From positions 124,001 through 188,000 of the forward strand of contig NZ_MRBS01000004.1 of the NCBI RefSeq assembly GCF_001922585.1: 64,000 nt of DNA. Direction: 5' to 3'. This stretch comes from Pantoea sp. 1.19 (GTDB lineage: Bacteria; Pseudomonadota; Gammaproteobacteria; Enterobacterales; Enterobacteriaceae). The position numbers and the translations under genes are program-made. The notes under the pieces were generated by a model that saw nothing but the letters and a program-made list of their open reading frames with translations, had not been told where the DNA came from and did not search any database. This document shows, one piece after another, positions 1-8,568 of the stretch (the first letter of the stretch is position 1; each line of letters opens with the position of its first letter).

Positions 1-215
1 TGCTGTTTATTCGCCCAACGATCATGCGAACACAGCCGGATTATGCCGGTACCAGCGCAACGCAGCGGGACAAATTTACGGCGTCACTGGCTGACGATCA
101 CACAGCGGAAGCGCTGCGCCAACGGCTGGATCCTCCCCGCCAGCCCGGACAAAGCAACCATGCTGTCCGGGATACCCAGCGTTTAATTGCCGATTTTTAT
201 CGGGTGACGCCCTGA
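1..215 (+). CDS. gspD: GspD secretin, C-terminal fragment
   Basis: This is the last ~70 codons of a reading frame that enters the window from the left. It opens with LFIRPTIMR, the conserved end of the secretin beta-barrel domain of T2SS GspD (usual form VFIRPTI). The rest is a hydrophilic tail of the kind that, in the family, carries the pilotin-binding S-domain. GspD forms the outer-membrane channel. The TGA stop shares one base with the gspE start, as expected in a gsp operon. The fragment is short, so the call rests on the motif plus position. Confidence 0.85.
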   Translation, partial: LFIRPTIMRTQPDYAGTSATQRDKFTASLADDHTAEALRQRLDPPRQPGQSNHAVRDTQRLIADFYRVTP

Positions 216-1675
216 TGAGCCTGACGCGATTTCCCTGGAGCTGGGTGGAGCAGCATGGGGTGCTGCTGGAAAGCGCGCCAGACTCGGTGCGCTTAGTGCT
301 GCATCCGGGCACCGCGCTGACCGCGCTGGCTGAAGCGCTCCGGGTCGAGCCCGACGCCTCTCTGACCCTGATCGATACCGCGGAGTTTATGCCCCGGGCA
401 GCGGCGCACTATCAGCCAGCTTTACCGGCCAATCCAATCCTGGGGCAAGCGCTGGATCTGCGTGAACTGGTAGAGGCGCTTCCGGAAGATAATGACCTGC
501 TGGACAGCGAGGATGGCGCCCCGGTGATCCGCCTGATTAACGCCATTCTGCTGCAGGCGGTGCGTGAAGGGGCCTCTGATATCCATCTGGAACCGTTCGA
601 AAAGCAGCTCAGCGTGCGTTTTCGCATCGATGGCATCCTGCGCCCAATACTGGCCCCGCCCGTTCAGCTGGCGCGCTACCTGATCTCGCGGATCAAAGTG
701 ATGGCCAGGCTGGATATTGCTGAAAAGCGCCTGCCGCAGGACGGGCGTATTTCCCTGCGGCTCGGTGGCCGCCATATCGACGTCAGGGTCTCCACCCTGC
801 CCTCGCGCTTCGGTGAGCGGGTGGTGCTGCGCGTGCTGGATAAAAACGCTCAGCAGCTGTCGCTGGCGCACATCGGGATGCACGCGACGCTGCGCGATAC
901 GCTGTGCCACCAGCTGGCGCTGCCGCACGGTATCATTCTGGTAACCGGCCCAACCGGCTCTGGAAAAAGTACCTCGCTGTATGCCGCGCTCCGGCAGCTC
1001 TGGTCGCCGGAAAAAAATATTTTAACCATTGAAGATCCGGTGGAGTACGAGCTGGAAGGCGTAGGGCAAACCCAGGTGAATGCCCGGGTTGAGATGACCT
1101 TTGCCCGCGGACTGCGCGCCATTTTGCGCCAGGATCCGGATATCGTGATGATCGGTGAAATCCGCGACGGTGAAACGGCGCAGATTGCCGTGCAGGCCTC
1201 ACTGACCGGCCATCTCGTGCTGTCGACGCTGCACACCAATACCGCGCTCGGGGCGATTGAGCGCCTGCGGGATATGGGGGTGGAGCCTTTTTTGCTGGCT
1301 AATGCGCTGAGTGCCGTACTGGCGCAGAGATTAGTGAGAAAACTGTGCGCTGAGTGCCGCCAGCTGGCCAGTGAACAGACGCTGCCGGCGGCGCTGGCCG
1401 CTGTCGCAGAGCCTCCGGAATCGGCACAGCTTTACCGCGCCGTTGGCTGCGACAGCTGCCGTCATACCGGGTATCGCGGCCGTACGGCTATTCACGAACT
1501 GGTCGTGATGGACGCATCACTGCGCGCTGCCATCAGCCGCGGAGAGAGCGAACAGGCGCTGCAGCAGCGGCTGAGCGGGCAGCGGCGCACCCTGCTTCAG
1601 GACGGCATCGATAAGGTACTGGCGGGCATCACCACCGGCGATGAAGTGCTGCGCGTATCCCGGGAGGTGCCATAA
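215..1675 (+). CDS. gspE: T2SS assembly ATPase GspE
   Basis: Cytoplasmic hexameric ATPase that powers pseudopilus assembly, 486 aa. The Walker A motif GPTGSGKST is at residues 245-253. The Walker B/Asp-box region [12 protein letters not shown] lies near 307-318, and a His-box (STLHTN) follows. Two CxxC pairs near 378/381 and 412/415 form the tetracysteine zinc module that separates GspE/PilB from PilT. The N-terminal ~80 residues would contact GspL. The gene overlaps gspD by one base and its stop overlaps the gspF start, which indicates translational coupling. Confidence 0.97.
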   Translation: MSLTRFPWSWVEQHGVLLESAPDSVRLVLHPGTALTALAEALRVEPDASLTLIDTAEFMPRAAAHYQPALPANPILGQALDLRELVEALPEDNDLLDSEDGAPVIRLINAILLQAVREGASDIHLEPFEKQLSVRFRIDGILRPILAPPVQLARYLISRIKVMARLDIAEKRLPQDGRISLRLGGRHIDVRVSTLPSRFGERVVLRVLDKNAQQLSLAHIGMHATLRDTLCHQLALPHGIILVTGPTGSGKSTSLYAALRQLWSPEKNILTIEDPVEYELEGVGQTQVNARVEMTFARGLRAILRQDPDIVMIGEIRDGETAQIAVQASLTGHLVLSTLHTNTALGAIERLRDMGVEPFLLANALSAVLAQRLVRKLCAECRQLASEQTLPAALAAVAEPPESAQLYRAVGCDSCRHTGYRGRTAIHELVVMDASLRAAISRGESEQALQQRLSGQRRTLLQDGIDKVLAGITTGDEVLRVSREVP

Positions 1676-2862
1676 TGCAGTTTCGCTATCAGGCGCTGAA
1701 TGCGGCGGGCCAGCGGGAGAAAGGTATCATCGACGCCGACTCCCCACGCCAGGCTCGCCAGCTGCTACGCGACCGCGCACTCCAACCGCTGACCCTGCAG
1801 CCCCGACGTACCGGGCGTCCTGTCCAGCCGGTCATTAAAGGCCGCGATGCCGTGTTGCTGATCCGCCAGCTGGCCACGCTGGCGGGGGCCAGCCTGCCGC
1901 TGGAACAGACGCTGTACGCGCTGGAGCAGCAGAGCGAACGGCTGCCGCAGCGGCGGCTATTGCAGGGGCTGCGACAAAAAGTGTTGGAGGGCAGTGCATT
2001 AAGCGAAGCGGTAAAGCACTACCCAAAAACCTTTCCTCCGCTCTACCACGCGATGATTGCCGCCGGCGAAGCCTCCGGACAGCTGGCCCAGGTGCTGGAG
2101 CAGCTGGCTGACTACAGTGAAAACAGTCAGCAGCTCAAAAGCAAGCTGACCCAGTCCATGATCTATCCGCTGCTGCTGACCAGCGTTGCCCTCTGCGTCG
2201 TGATGATTTTGCTGACCGCCGTAGTACCGAACGTGATTGCGCAGTTTACCCATCTGCAGCAGACGCTACCGACGACCACTCGCGTGCTGATGGCCCTCAG
2301 CGCCGGTGCCCAGCGCTGGGGACCGGCGCTACTGGCGTCAGCGACCGTGGCCGTACTGGTTAGCCGGCTGCGCCTGCGCCAGCCGGCGTCGCGCTTTCGC
2401 TGGCATCAGCGTCAGCTTCGTCTGCCGGTGATAGGCCGCGTCGCGCGGGATCTCCACCTCGCTCGCTACGCGAGAACATTGAGCATACTGACCCGCAGTG
2501 CCGTGCCGCTGCTGGAAGGGATGCACATCAGCGCCGCCGTGCTCAGCAACGACTATGTGCGCCAGCGTCTGCAGCAGGCCCGCGAGCGGGTCCGCGAAGG
2601 TGCGACCCTCAGCCAGGCCCTCGGCGAGACGCGTCTGCTCTCCCCGATGATGCAACACATGATCGCCAGCGGAGAGCGGAGTGGCGAACTGGACAGCATG
2701 CTTACCCGCGCCGCTGACGTTCAGGACCGCGCGTTTGTCGGTCAGATGACGCTCGCGGTCGGCCTGTTTGAACCCCTGCTAATCGTGGTGATGGCCGGCG
2801 TAGTGCTGTTCATCATTCTTGCCATTCTGCAACCCATTCTTCAACTTAACAGTCTGATATAG
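1675..2862 (+). CDS. gspF: T2SS inner-membrane platform protein GspF
   Basis: Polytopic platform protein of 395 aa with two repeated cytoplasmic T2SSF domains. Hydrophobic segments lie around residues 161-188, 213-231 and 362-390. The repeats carry the family signature of the form GExSGxL, seen as AAGEASGQL in the first and SGERSGEL in the second. GspF sits at the centre of the inner-membrane platform and couples GspE to pseudopilin insertion. It starts one base into the gspE stop and is followed after 11 bases by gspG. Confidence 0.97.
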   Translation: MQFRYQALNAAGQREKGIIDADSPRQARQLLRDRALQPLTLQPRRTGRPVQPVIKGRDAVLLIRQLATLAGASLPLEQTLYALEQQSERLPQRRLLQGLRQKVLEGSALSEAVKHYPKTFPPLYHAMIAAGEASGQLAQVLEQLADYSENSQQLKSKLTQSMIYPLLLTSVALCVVMILLTAVVPNVIAQFTHLQQTLPTTTRVLMALSAGAQRWGPALLASATVAVLVSRLRLRQPASRFRWHQRQLRLPVIGRVARDLHLARYARTLSILTRSAVPLLEGMHISAAVLSNDYVRQRLQQARERVREGATLSQALGETRLLSPMMQHMIASGERSGELDSMLTRAADVQDRAFVGQMTLAVGLFEPLLIVVMAGVVLFIILAILQPILQLNSLI

Positions 2863-2873
2863 GAACCATCGTA

Positions 2874-3320
2874 ATGACCTGTGTTTCCCCCCCGCTTTCT
2901 CCCCGCCAGCGCGGTTTTACCCTGCTGGAAATCATGGTGGTAATTGTCATTCTCGGCGTACTGGCAAGCCTGGTGATTCCCAGCCTGATGGGCAATAAGG
3001 ACCGTGCCGATCGGCAAAAAGCGGTCAGCGATATTGTCACCCTCGAGAACGCGCTGGATATGTACAAACTGGACAATGGCCGCTATCCGACGACGGAGCA
3101 GGGATTGCAGGCGCTGGTCAGTGCGCCGGTGCTGGCACCGGTGCCGCGGCAATACCGGCACGATGGTTACATCCGTCGCCTGCCGCGGGATCCCTGGGGT
3201 AATCCGTATCGCCTGGTGAGCCCCGGCAAGCATGGCGCTTATGATCTCTCCTCCAACGGTCCCGACGCGCTTCCGGAGACGGAGGATGACATTAACAACT
3301 GGCAGCTGGAGGCGCCGTGA
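2874..3320 (+). CDS. gspG: Major pseudopilin GspG
   Basis: Major subunit of the T2SS pseudopilus, 148 aa as pre-protein. The leader ends at Gly14 and is followed by the class III signal FTLLE, with Glu at mature +5 and a hydrophobic helix after it. The PTTEQGLQALV segment and the C-terminal acidic region (YDLSSNGPDALPETEDD) are typical of GspG, where the latter binds calcium. The 13-residue pre-sequence is somewhat proline-rich. An AGGAA ribosome-binding site precedes the ATG. The stop overlaps the gspH start. Confidence 0.97.
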   Translation: MTCVSPPLSPRQRGFTLLEIMVVIVILGVLASLVIPSLMGNKDRADRQKAVSDIVTLENALDMYKLDNGRYPTTEQGLQALVSAPVLAPVPRQYRHDGYIRRLPRDPWGNPYRLVSPGKHGAYDLSSNGPDALPETEDDINNWQLEAP

Positions 3321-3811
3321 GTCGCCGGTCTGCGCACTGTCGGGGCTTCACCCTGCTGGAAATGATGATGGTCATCCTGCTGACAGGCGTCATTGCCAGC
3401 AGCGTGATAATGACGCTGCCTGCGCCCGCTGCCGCAGGGTCACCGCTGGCCACCCTGCTTGCCACCGCGCGCTGGGCTTCAGATCAGGCGCAGCGGGAAG
3501 GCCGGATCTATCGTTTGCGTATCACCAAAACTGGCTGGCAGCTGGCGGTGCTCTCGATGAGCGCCCCCAAAGAGGATCCGCTTGCCGACGCGATTGACTG
3601 GCGGCCCGTCCGCCTGCCCGTTCAGTTACCAGAGATGACCGGCGAGCTGCGACTGGCTGGCGATCGCCTTGGGCAGCCGCTGCCGGCCTGGCTGTGGTTT
3701 ATGCCAGAAGGTGAAGTCAGTCCGGCCACCCTGGAATACCATCCCACGCGCGGCCCCCGGCAGCAGCTCCGGCTGGGGACGGTGCTCGCCAGCCGCGGGA
3801 GCCCCGAATGA
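3317..3811 (+). CDS. gspH: Minor pseudopilin GspH
   Basis: Minor pseudopilin of 164 aa. It starts at a GTG that overlaps the gspG stop in a GTGA arrangement. The prepilin peptidase site is Gly10/Phe11, followed by FTLLE and a hydrophobic helix rich in Met, Ile and Val. The C-terminal globular region is diverged, as usual for GspH, so assignment rests mainly on the prepilin signal, size and place between gspG and gspI. Confidence 0.92.
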   Translation: MSRRSAHCRGFTLLEMMMVILLTGVIASSVIMTLPAPAAAGSPLATLLATARWASDQAQREGRIYRLRITKTGWQLAVLSMSAPKEDPLADAIDWRPVRLPVQLPEMTGELRLAGDRLGQPLPAWLWFMPEGEVSPATLEYHPTRGPRQQLRLGTVLASRGSPE

Positions 3812-4170
3812 AGCAGCAGGGCATGACGCTGATTGAAGTGATGATTGCGCTGGCAATCCTGGCCATTGCCGGACTGGCGGTGATGAAGACCAGCATGGAG
3901 CAGGTACGTCACCTGGACAGCCTGGAAGAGCAGCAGCTGGCCGGCTGGGTGGCCGATAATCAGCTGGCGGAACGGCGTCTGCGCGGCGTGCATCCGCAGA
4001 TGTTTCCCCTGCGCGGCGAGGTCACCCAGGGCGAGCGGCGCTGGCGCTGGCAAATAGTCCGGATGGCGACCAGCGATGCGCGCCTGATGGCGCTGCAGGT
4101 TACCGTGAGCCGCGCCGATTCTCCCGCCCGCCCGCTGATCACCCTCTACAGCTGGTGGCGGATGCCATGA
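3808..4170 (+). CDS. gspI: Minor pseudopilin GspI
   Basis: Short minor pseudopilin of 120 aa. The prepilin site is Gly5/Met6 followed by MTLIE, then the helix VMIALAILAIAG. Members of this family pair with GspJ and GspK in the pseudopilus tip. It overlaps gspH by four bases (ATGA), and its own stop overlaps the gspJ start. Confidence 0.95.
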   Translation: MKQQGMTLIEVMIALAILAIAGLAVMKTSMEQVRHLDSLEEQQLAGWVADNQLAERRLRGVHPQMFPLRGEVTQGERRWRWQIVRMATSDARLMALQVTVSRADSPARPLITLYSWWRMP

Positions 4171-4730
4171 GCAGCATAAAACAGCGCGGTTTTACACTGA
4201 TAGAGATGCTGCTGGCGCTGGCTATCTTTGCGCTGATAAGCCTGGCGGGATTTCAGATTTTGCAGAGCGTGCTTCGCGCTCAGCAGCAAACGCAGGCGCA
4301 CAGCGAAACGTTCGCCGATCTGGTTCGCCTGTTTAGCCTGCTGGAGCGCGACTTGCAACACGCTGTCGTTCCCAGTACGCCGCTGGCGTCAGACGCGACG
4401 CGGGCGACGCTGTACGCCACCGGGCCCGTTATTCTGGGGCTGACGCGCCGCAACCGGCCCGATCCGCAGGCGCTGGCGCGCGCATCCTGGCAGCAGGTGG
4501 AGTGGCGGTATCAGCAGCACCGCCTGCAGCGGTTCGACGCGATCGACCAGCGTGAAACGGCGCGTTTCGATCAGATTGTCCGGATAGATCTGCGTTTTTA
4601 TCACGCCGGCCAGTGGCTAACCCGCTGGGAATCGCCGATATTGCTGCCCGCCGCAGTAGAGATCACGCTGCACACCGCACGCTGGGGTGCGGTGCAGCGT
4701 ACCCTTCTGCTGTCGGGGGCAACGCCGTGA
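4167..4730 (+). CDS. gspJ: Minor pseudopilin GspJ
   Basis: Minor pseudopilin of 187 aa. I chose the ATG in the ATGA overlap with gspI over an in-frame GTG 12 bases upstream, because it gives the usual short leader ending at Gly8 before FTLIE. The body has the GspJ pattern of an ERDLQHAV segment after the helix. In the family it joins GspI and GspK in the tip complex. Confidence 0.95.
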   Translation: MSSIKQRGFTLIEMLLALAIFALISLAGFQILQSVLRAQQQTQAHSETFADLVRLFSLLERDLQHAVVPSTPLASDATRATLYATGPVILGLTRRNRPDPQALARASWQQVEWRYQQHRLQRFDAIDQRETARFDQIVRIDLRFYHAGQWLTRWESPILLPAAVEITLHTARWGAVQRTLLLSGATP

Positions 4731-5605
4731 ATCGCCAACAGGGGATGGCGCTGCTGACGGTGCTGCTGATGGTCGCCATGATGACCGCCCTGGTGGTCGC
4801 CAGTCAGCGCACGTGGCAAAGCGCCCTGCAGCGTACTTCCGCACAGCAGTTTTCTCTGCAGGCCGGCTGGACGCTGTACGGGGCCGAGCAGTGGCTGCGC
4901 GCTGCGCCGGCGCCGCCCAACGCCGGATTCGATAGCCTGCAGCTGGACACGCAGCGAGTAAACCTGCGCTGGCGCGACGCGCAGGCCTGCTTCAACCTTA
5001 ACGCGCTTGCGCGACCGGGACGACGCGATGACGAGGGGCAGCTTCAGCCCACGCTGGCGCAGCAGCTGTTTCAGCGCCTGCTGGAAAACGCCGGCCAGCC
5101 GCCGGCGCAGGCGGCAGCAATCACCCAGCAGCTGCACCGGATGCTGAATCCTGATGAAACCCCTCGCCCCCCGGCGATGATGGATGAACAACGCCGGCTG
5201 ATGTCGCGGCTGCCACCGGACCAGCGGCGGCATCTGGCCCCGTCGCTGTGTCTGCTGCCCACGCCGCAACTCAGCATCAGCGTCAATGGGCTGCAGCCGC
5301 ACCAGGCACCGCTGCTGGTTGCCCTGCTGGACAACCGATTCAGCGAGGAGCAGGCCCGGCAACACATTGCCGCACGACCCGCGTCGGGTTGGCAACATCT
5401 GGCTGATCTGTTTGCTGACCAGACGGGCAAAGCGGCGCAGGAAAACGAGACCTTTGTGAGCCTGGCCAGGTTTACCAGCGAGTACTGGCAATTGACGCTG
5501 TGGCTTGACGAGGCCCCATATCAGGCTGTGCAGCGCAGCCTCTGGCAATGGACAGCGGGCGCGCTAATGCTTATCCACCGAGAATACGGCGTGAGTGAAG
5601 AGTGA
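4727..5605 (+). CDS. gspK: Tip pseudopilin GspK
   Basis: Largest minor pseudopilin, 292 aa. The start is a GTG overlapping the gspJ stop; a longer upstream frame only reads through gspJ. The prepilin site is Gly6/Met7 followed by MALLT. The residue at mature +5 is Thr instead of Glu, a hallmark of GspK, which caps the pseudopilus. The long alpha-helical insert (about residues 105-220) fits the family. The stop overlaps the gspL start. Confidence 0.95.
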   Translation: MNRQQGMALLTVLLMVAMMTALVVASQRTWQSALQRTSAQQFSLQAGWTLYGAEQWLRAAPAPPNAGFDSLQLDTQRVNLRWRDAQACFNLNALARPGRRDDEGQLQPTLAQQLFQRLLENAGQPPAQAAAITQQLHRMLNPDETPRPPAMMDEQRRLMSRLPPDQRRHLAPSLCLLPTPQLSISVNGLQPHQAPLLVALLDNRFSEEQARQHIAARPASGWQHLADLFADQTGKAAQENETFVSLARFTSEYWQLTLWLDEAPYQAVQRSLWQWTAGALMLIHREYGVSEE

Positions 5606-6672
5606 TGAAGACTAACAGAACCGCGACAACCAGCCATCTGGTGTTGCACCTGGCCCCAACAGCCTCTGCGCAGTACCGCTGGGTCTACCTGGAGAACCGG
5701 CGCGTCATCCTGCAGGGTGAGAGCCGGGAAAAAGGCGGGGTGGCGGCAGGGGCGGAGGGCATCCTGCTGCTCCCCGCCGACGATCTCATCCTGCAATGGG
5801 TGACGCTGCCGGGGGGAAATACCGATGCTCTGAAGTGGCAGCTGGAGCCGCGCATACTGTCGGATGTCGATACGCTGCACTGCGCCGTGCTGAACCAGAA
5901 AGGCGATGATTATCTGCTGGCCGCCATCGATAAACAGCGGCTCCAGCACCATATCGATACGGCGCGGGCGTGGGGTATTGAGCCGCAGCGGGCGCTGCCC
6001 GATGTTTGGACACTGCCTGACGGACAGGCGATTCAGCTGGACGATCGGTGGCTGACCCGCCCAACCGGCTCAGCAGGCTTCGCCTTTCCGACGGAGGCGC
6101 ACTCCCTGCTGATCCCGGTGTATCCCGAACTCGCTGCCGTTACCCGGCTGGCCAGTGACGATCTGACGCCGCTGGCGCGGGGCGCCCTTGACGCCCCCGG
6201 TAACCTGCTGCAGCAGGACTTTGCTCCGCGCACCCGCCGCGGACCGGCGGCGCGTATCGCCGCCCTCGCCGGCATCGGCCTCCTGCTGAGCCTGCTGCTG
6301 GAACCACTGCTGCAGGGAGCATACGCCCACTATCAGCACGGGCGGCTGGAGGCTCAGGTGCTAACCCGCTATCAGCACTTTTTTCCGCACGCGCGGCCGT
6401 CGGATCCGCTGGCGCAGATGAGACGCCAGGCGCTTCAGACCGCGGCGCCGACCGCACAGGCGGGAGTGCTGGATTACCTGCGACAAAGCGCGAGCCTGCT
6501 CGCAACGCTGAACAATAATCCGCTTAAAAGACTGGATTGGGCGGCGGAGCAGCAGCGCTTATCGTTAGACTTCAGTCAGCCCGTAGCCAACCTCAGGTCG
6601 CTTCCCGCGCCGGAAGGCCTGACGCTGACTATCCATCATCAAACGGAAGTGATTATCGGGAGCGCACCATGA
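5605..6672 (+). CDS. gspL: T2SS platform protein GspL
   Basis: Bitopic inner-membrane protein of 355 aa that recruits GspE. It has an actin-like cytoplasmic half, one transmembrane helix around residues 216-236 (IGLLLSLLLEPLLQG) and a periplasmic domain of ~115 aa. The ATG shares one base with the gspK TGA; a GTG one codon earlier is also possible. The segment LLLPADDLILQWVTLP matches the conserved GspL core. Confidence 0.93.
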   Translation: MKTNRTATTSHLVLHLAPTASAQYRWVYLENRRVILQGESREKGGVAAGAEGILLLPADDLILQWVTLPGGNTDALKWQLEPRILSDVDTLHCAVLNQKGDDYLLAAIDKQRLQHHIDTARAWGIEPQRALPDVWTLPDGQAIQLDDRWLTRPTGSAGFAFPTEAHSLLIPVYPELAAVTRLASDDLTPLARGALDAPGNLLQQDFAPRTRRGPAARIAALAGIGLLLSLLLEPLLQGAYAHYQHGRLEAQVLTRYQHFFPHARPSDPLAQMRRQALQTAAPTAQAGVLDYLRQSASLLATLNNNPLKRLDWAAEQQRLSLDFSQPVANLRSLPAPEGLTLTIHHQTEVIIGSAP

Positions 6673-7139
6673 AAAAATACCGGATAACCCCCTGGCCTGC
6701 GCGTCAGCCGCGCGAGCAGCGCCTGCTACTCTGCGCCGCCGCGGCGCTGGGGATCCTGCTGCTGCATGGCGGCTGGCAGTGGAGCGTCGGGTTTCGCGAC
6801 GCCGCCCGGCAGGCGCTGGCCGATGAACAACGCGCGCTGCGCAACCTTCCCGCGCTGGAGCAGAAGCTGGCACAGCGCCACTCCACGCCGCCGGCGGTCT
6901 CGCCGCCCGCGCTGGACGACCTGCACCGGCTGGCCGGTGAAATGGGCCTGGCGCTGAGGCTGCGTCATGAAGGCTCACGCTACCGGCTTCACGCCCCGAT
7001 CGACGTTGCGTTTCCCACCCTGATACGGTGGCTGGAGGCGCTGGAGACCCGCTGGGACGTCCGCGCCAGCCGGCTGCAGCTGCAGCGGCAGCAACAGCGG
7101 CTTCAGCTGCTTCAACTGGAGTTACAGTATGGATCCTGA
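6669..7139 (+). CDS. gspM: T2SS platform protein GspM
   Basis: Small bitopic inner-membrane protein of 156 aa. It has a short cytoplasmic N-terminus, a transmembrane segment around residues 20-37 and a periplasmic ferredoxin-like domain predicted by family. The start is the ATG overlapping the gspL stop; an upstream in-frame start lies inside gspL and is unlikely. GspM dimerises with GspL. Its 3' end overlaps gspO by 11 bases, so gspN is absent. Confidence 0.92.
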   Translation: MKKYRITPWPARQPREQRLLLCAAAALGILLLHGGWQWSVGFRDAARQALADEQRALRNLPALEQKLAQRHSTPPAVSPPALDDLHRLAGEMGLALRLRHEGSRYRLHAPIDVAFPTLIRWLEALETRWDVRASRLQLQRQQQRLQLLQLELQYGS

Positions 7140-7902
7140 ATGGCTGCTGTGGCTGCTTTATGCCCTGGCTGCCCTGAGCGTGGGCAGCTTCCTGAACGTG
7201 GTTATCTGCCGTCTGCCGCAGATGATCCTCTCGCCTCAGCCGGGGTATCATCTCAGCCTGCCGGCATCCCACTGCCCGCAGTGCCGCACGCCTATCCGGC
7301 CGGTGGATAACATTCCCTTACTCAGCTGGCTGAGGCTTCGCGGCCGCTGCCGCCACTGCCGGCAGCGGGTTTCGTGGCGCTATCCGGCGGTTGAGCTGGC
7401 CAGTCTGCTGATTGCCCTGCTGCTGGCGGCCTGGCTGCCGGCCGAAGGGATGCTGCTACCCGCGCTGATATTGACCTTCTTTTTGCTGGCCCTGTCGCTG
7501 ATTGATGCCAGACATCAGCTGCTTCCCGATGCACTGACGCTGCCTTTGCTGTGGCTGGGTTTATTATTCAGCGCCGGCTTCTCCCTCTCTCCGGTTACGG
7601 CAGGCGACGCCATCATCGGCGCGGCCAGCGGCTACGTTCTGTTCAGGCTGCTGGCCGAGGGGTATCGCCGCCTTCGGGGCGTGGACGCACTGGGGGGCGG
7701 TGATGCCAAACTGCTGGCGGCCGCCGGGGCGTGGCTGGGCTGGCAACCGCTTCCTCAGCTGCTGCTGCTGGCGTCCTGTGGGGGATTACTGGCGGCCTTC
7801 GCCGCGAGGCTGTTCTGGCGACGGCCGCTGCATCGGGCCGTGCCTTTTGGTCCATGGCTGGCTATCGCCACAGAGATACTGTTTCTCTGGCCGCTGCGTT
7901 AG
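7129..7902 (+). CDS. gspO: Prepilin peptidase / N-methyltransferase GspO
   Basis: Polytopic aspartic protease of 257 aa that cleaves and N-methylates pseudopilins G to K. Two CxxC pairs (Cys49/52 and Cys74/77) form the zinc site of the N-terminal methyltransferase domain. The catalytic aspartates are Asp126 (in LSLIDARHQLLPD) and Asp192 (in LGGGDAKLL, the GxGD motif). It is the last gene of the + strand gsp run. Its stop overlaps the convergent gspS stop. Confidence 0.97.
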   Translation: MDPEWLLWLLYALAALSVGSFLNVVICRLPQMILSPQPGYHLSLPASHCPQCRTPIRPVDNIPLLSWLRLRGRCRHCRQRVSWRYPAVELASLLIALLLAAWLPAEGMLLPALILTFFLLALSLIDARHQLLPDALTLPLLWLGLLFSAGFSLSPVTAGDAIIGAASGYVLFRLLAEGYRRLRGVDALGGGDAKLLAAAGAWLGWQPLPQLLLLASCGGLLAAFAARLFWRRPLHRAVPFGPWLAIATEILFLWPLR

Positions 7903-8276
7903 CCCGCGCTGAGCGTGCGCAGGAAAGGCGCCGCCGCCGGATTCAGCGCCGCGCATTTTTCTGCCGTGGTGCCGCGCTCAGCGCTCAGCGCCTGATAGCG
8001 GCGCTGGCTTTGCTCTCTCACCTGCTGCTCCAGCAACGGCGTGATTGTCCAGTCGCGTTGGCGCGCCTGCTGCAGCGCGTGTTCAATCAGCGGCTCTTCT
8101 GCGGCAATGTCCTGACGCTGACAGCGATCCCGCAGCCAGTTAGCTGCCGCAACCAGAGCTGACAGCTGCGCTGCCTGCTGTGATGGCGGCGGCAGTGAGC
8201 GGGAGGGATGCTGGCACCCCGTCAGTATCCACGCGGCGAGAATGCCGCAGGCCAGGCGGCCCGGTTTCACGTTCAT
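7899..8276 (-). CDS. gspS: T2SS pilotin lipoprotein, GspS/OutS family
   Basis: Predicted outer-membrane lipoprotein of 125 aa. The signal peptide ends in a lipobox, LTGC, with the lipidated Cys at residue 21. The mature part (LVAAANWLRDRC ... RRYQAL ... EKCAAL) matches the four-helix OutS/PulS-type pilotin pattern, including the paired cysteines. Pilotins carry GspD to the outer membrane. I chose the third in-frame start, which places the lipobox correctly; longer frames add 25 charged residues. The gene converges on gspO with a 4-base overlap. Confidence 0.85.
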   Translation of the reverse strand: MNVKPGRLACGILAAWILTGCQHPSRSLPPPSQQAAQLSALVAAANWLRDRCQRQDIAAEEPLIEHALQQARQRDWTITPLLEQQVREQSQRRYQALSAERGTTAEKCAALNPAAAPFLRTLSAG

Positions 8277-8568
8277 CGTTCTGTGCCTCATGCTGTAACA
8301 GCCGGCAGTATACCGCAGGCGCCGCGTCACCCGGCGGGAGGCTAAGGACACTAAGGGGAATAAGGTGATTTCTCCACCTGTTGAAGCATATTAAGCCGAA
8401 CAGATCTTTTTCCCAGACAAGATATATCCACGCCATTAATAACTCTAACGGCAATTAATTGCGGTTTTTCAATTTCTTCTATTAGCGTATCCCTGCCTGG
8501 GATGATAGCTACGCACCAGGAAAATAATGACGCCGACCGGCGTCGAGAAAAATAGAAAAGGAAACGCT
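8277..8568. other. Intergenic region between gspS and the LPMO gene
   Basis: Divergent control region of 292 bases for gspS (-) and the chitin-binding LPMO gene (+). The half nearer the LPMO gene is AT-rich compared with the surrounding DNA. I see no convincing open frame or recognisable operator. A purine-rich AAAAGGAAACGCT precedes the ATG at 8569. Confidence 0.5.

Noticed and set aside
6565-7272. Long - strand frame opposite gspL/gspM/gspO
   Set aside because: Shadow of three well-supported + strand genes.
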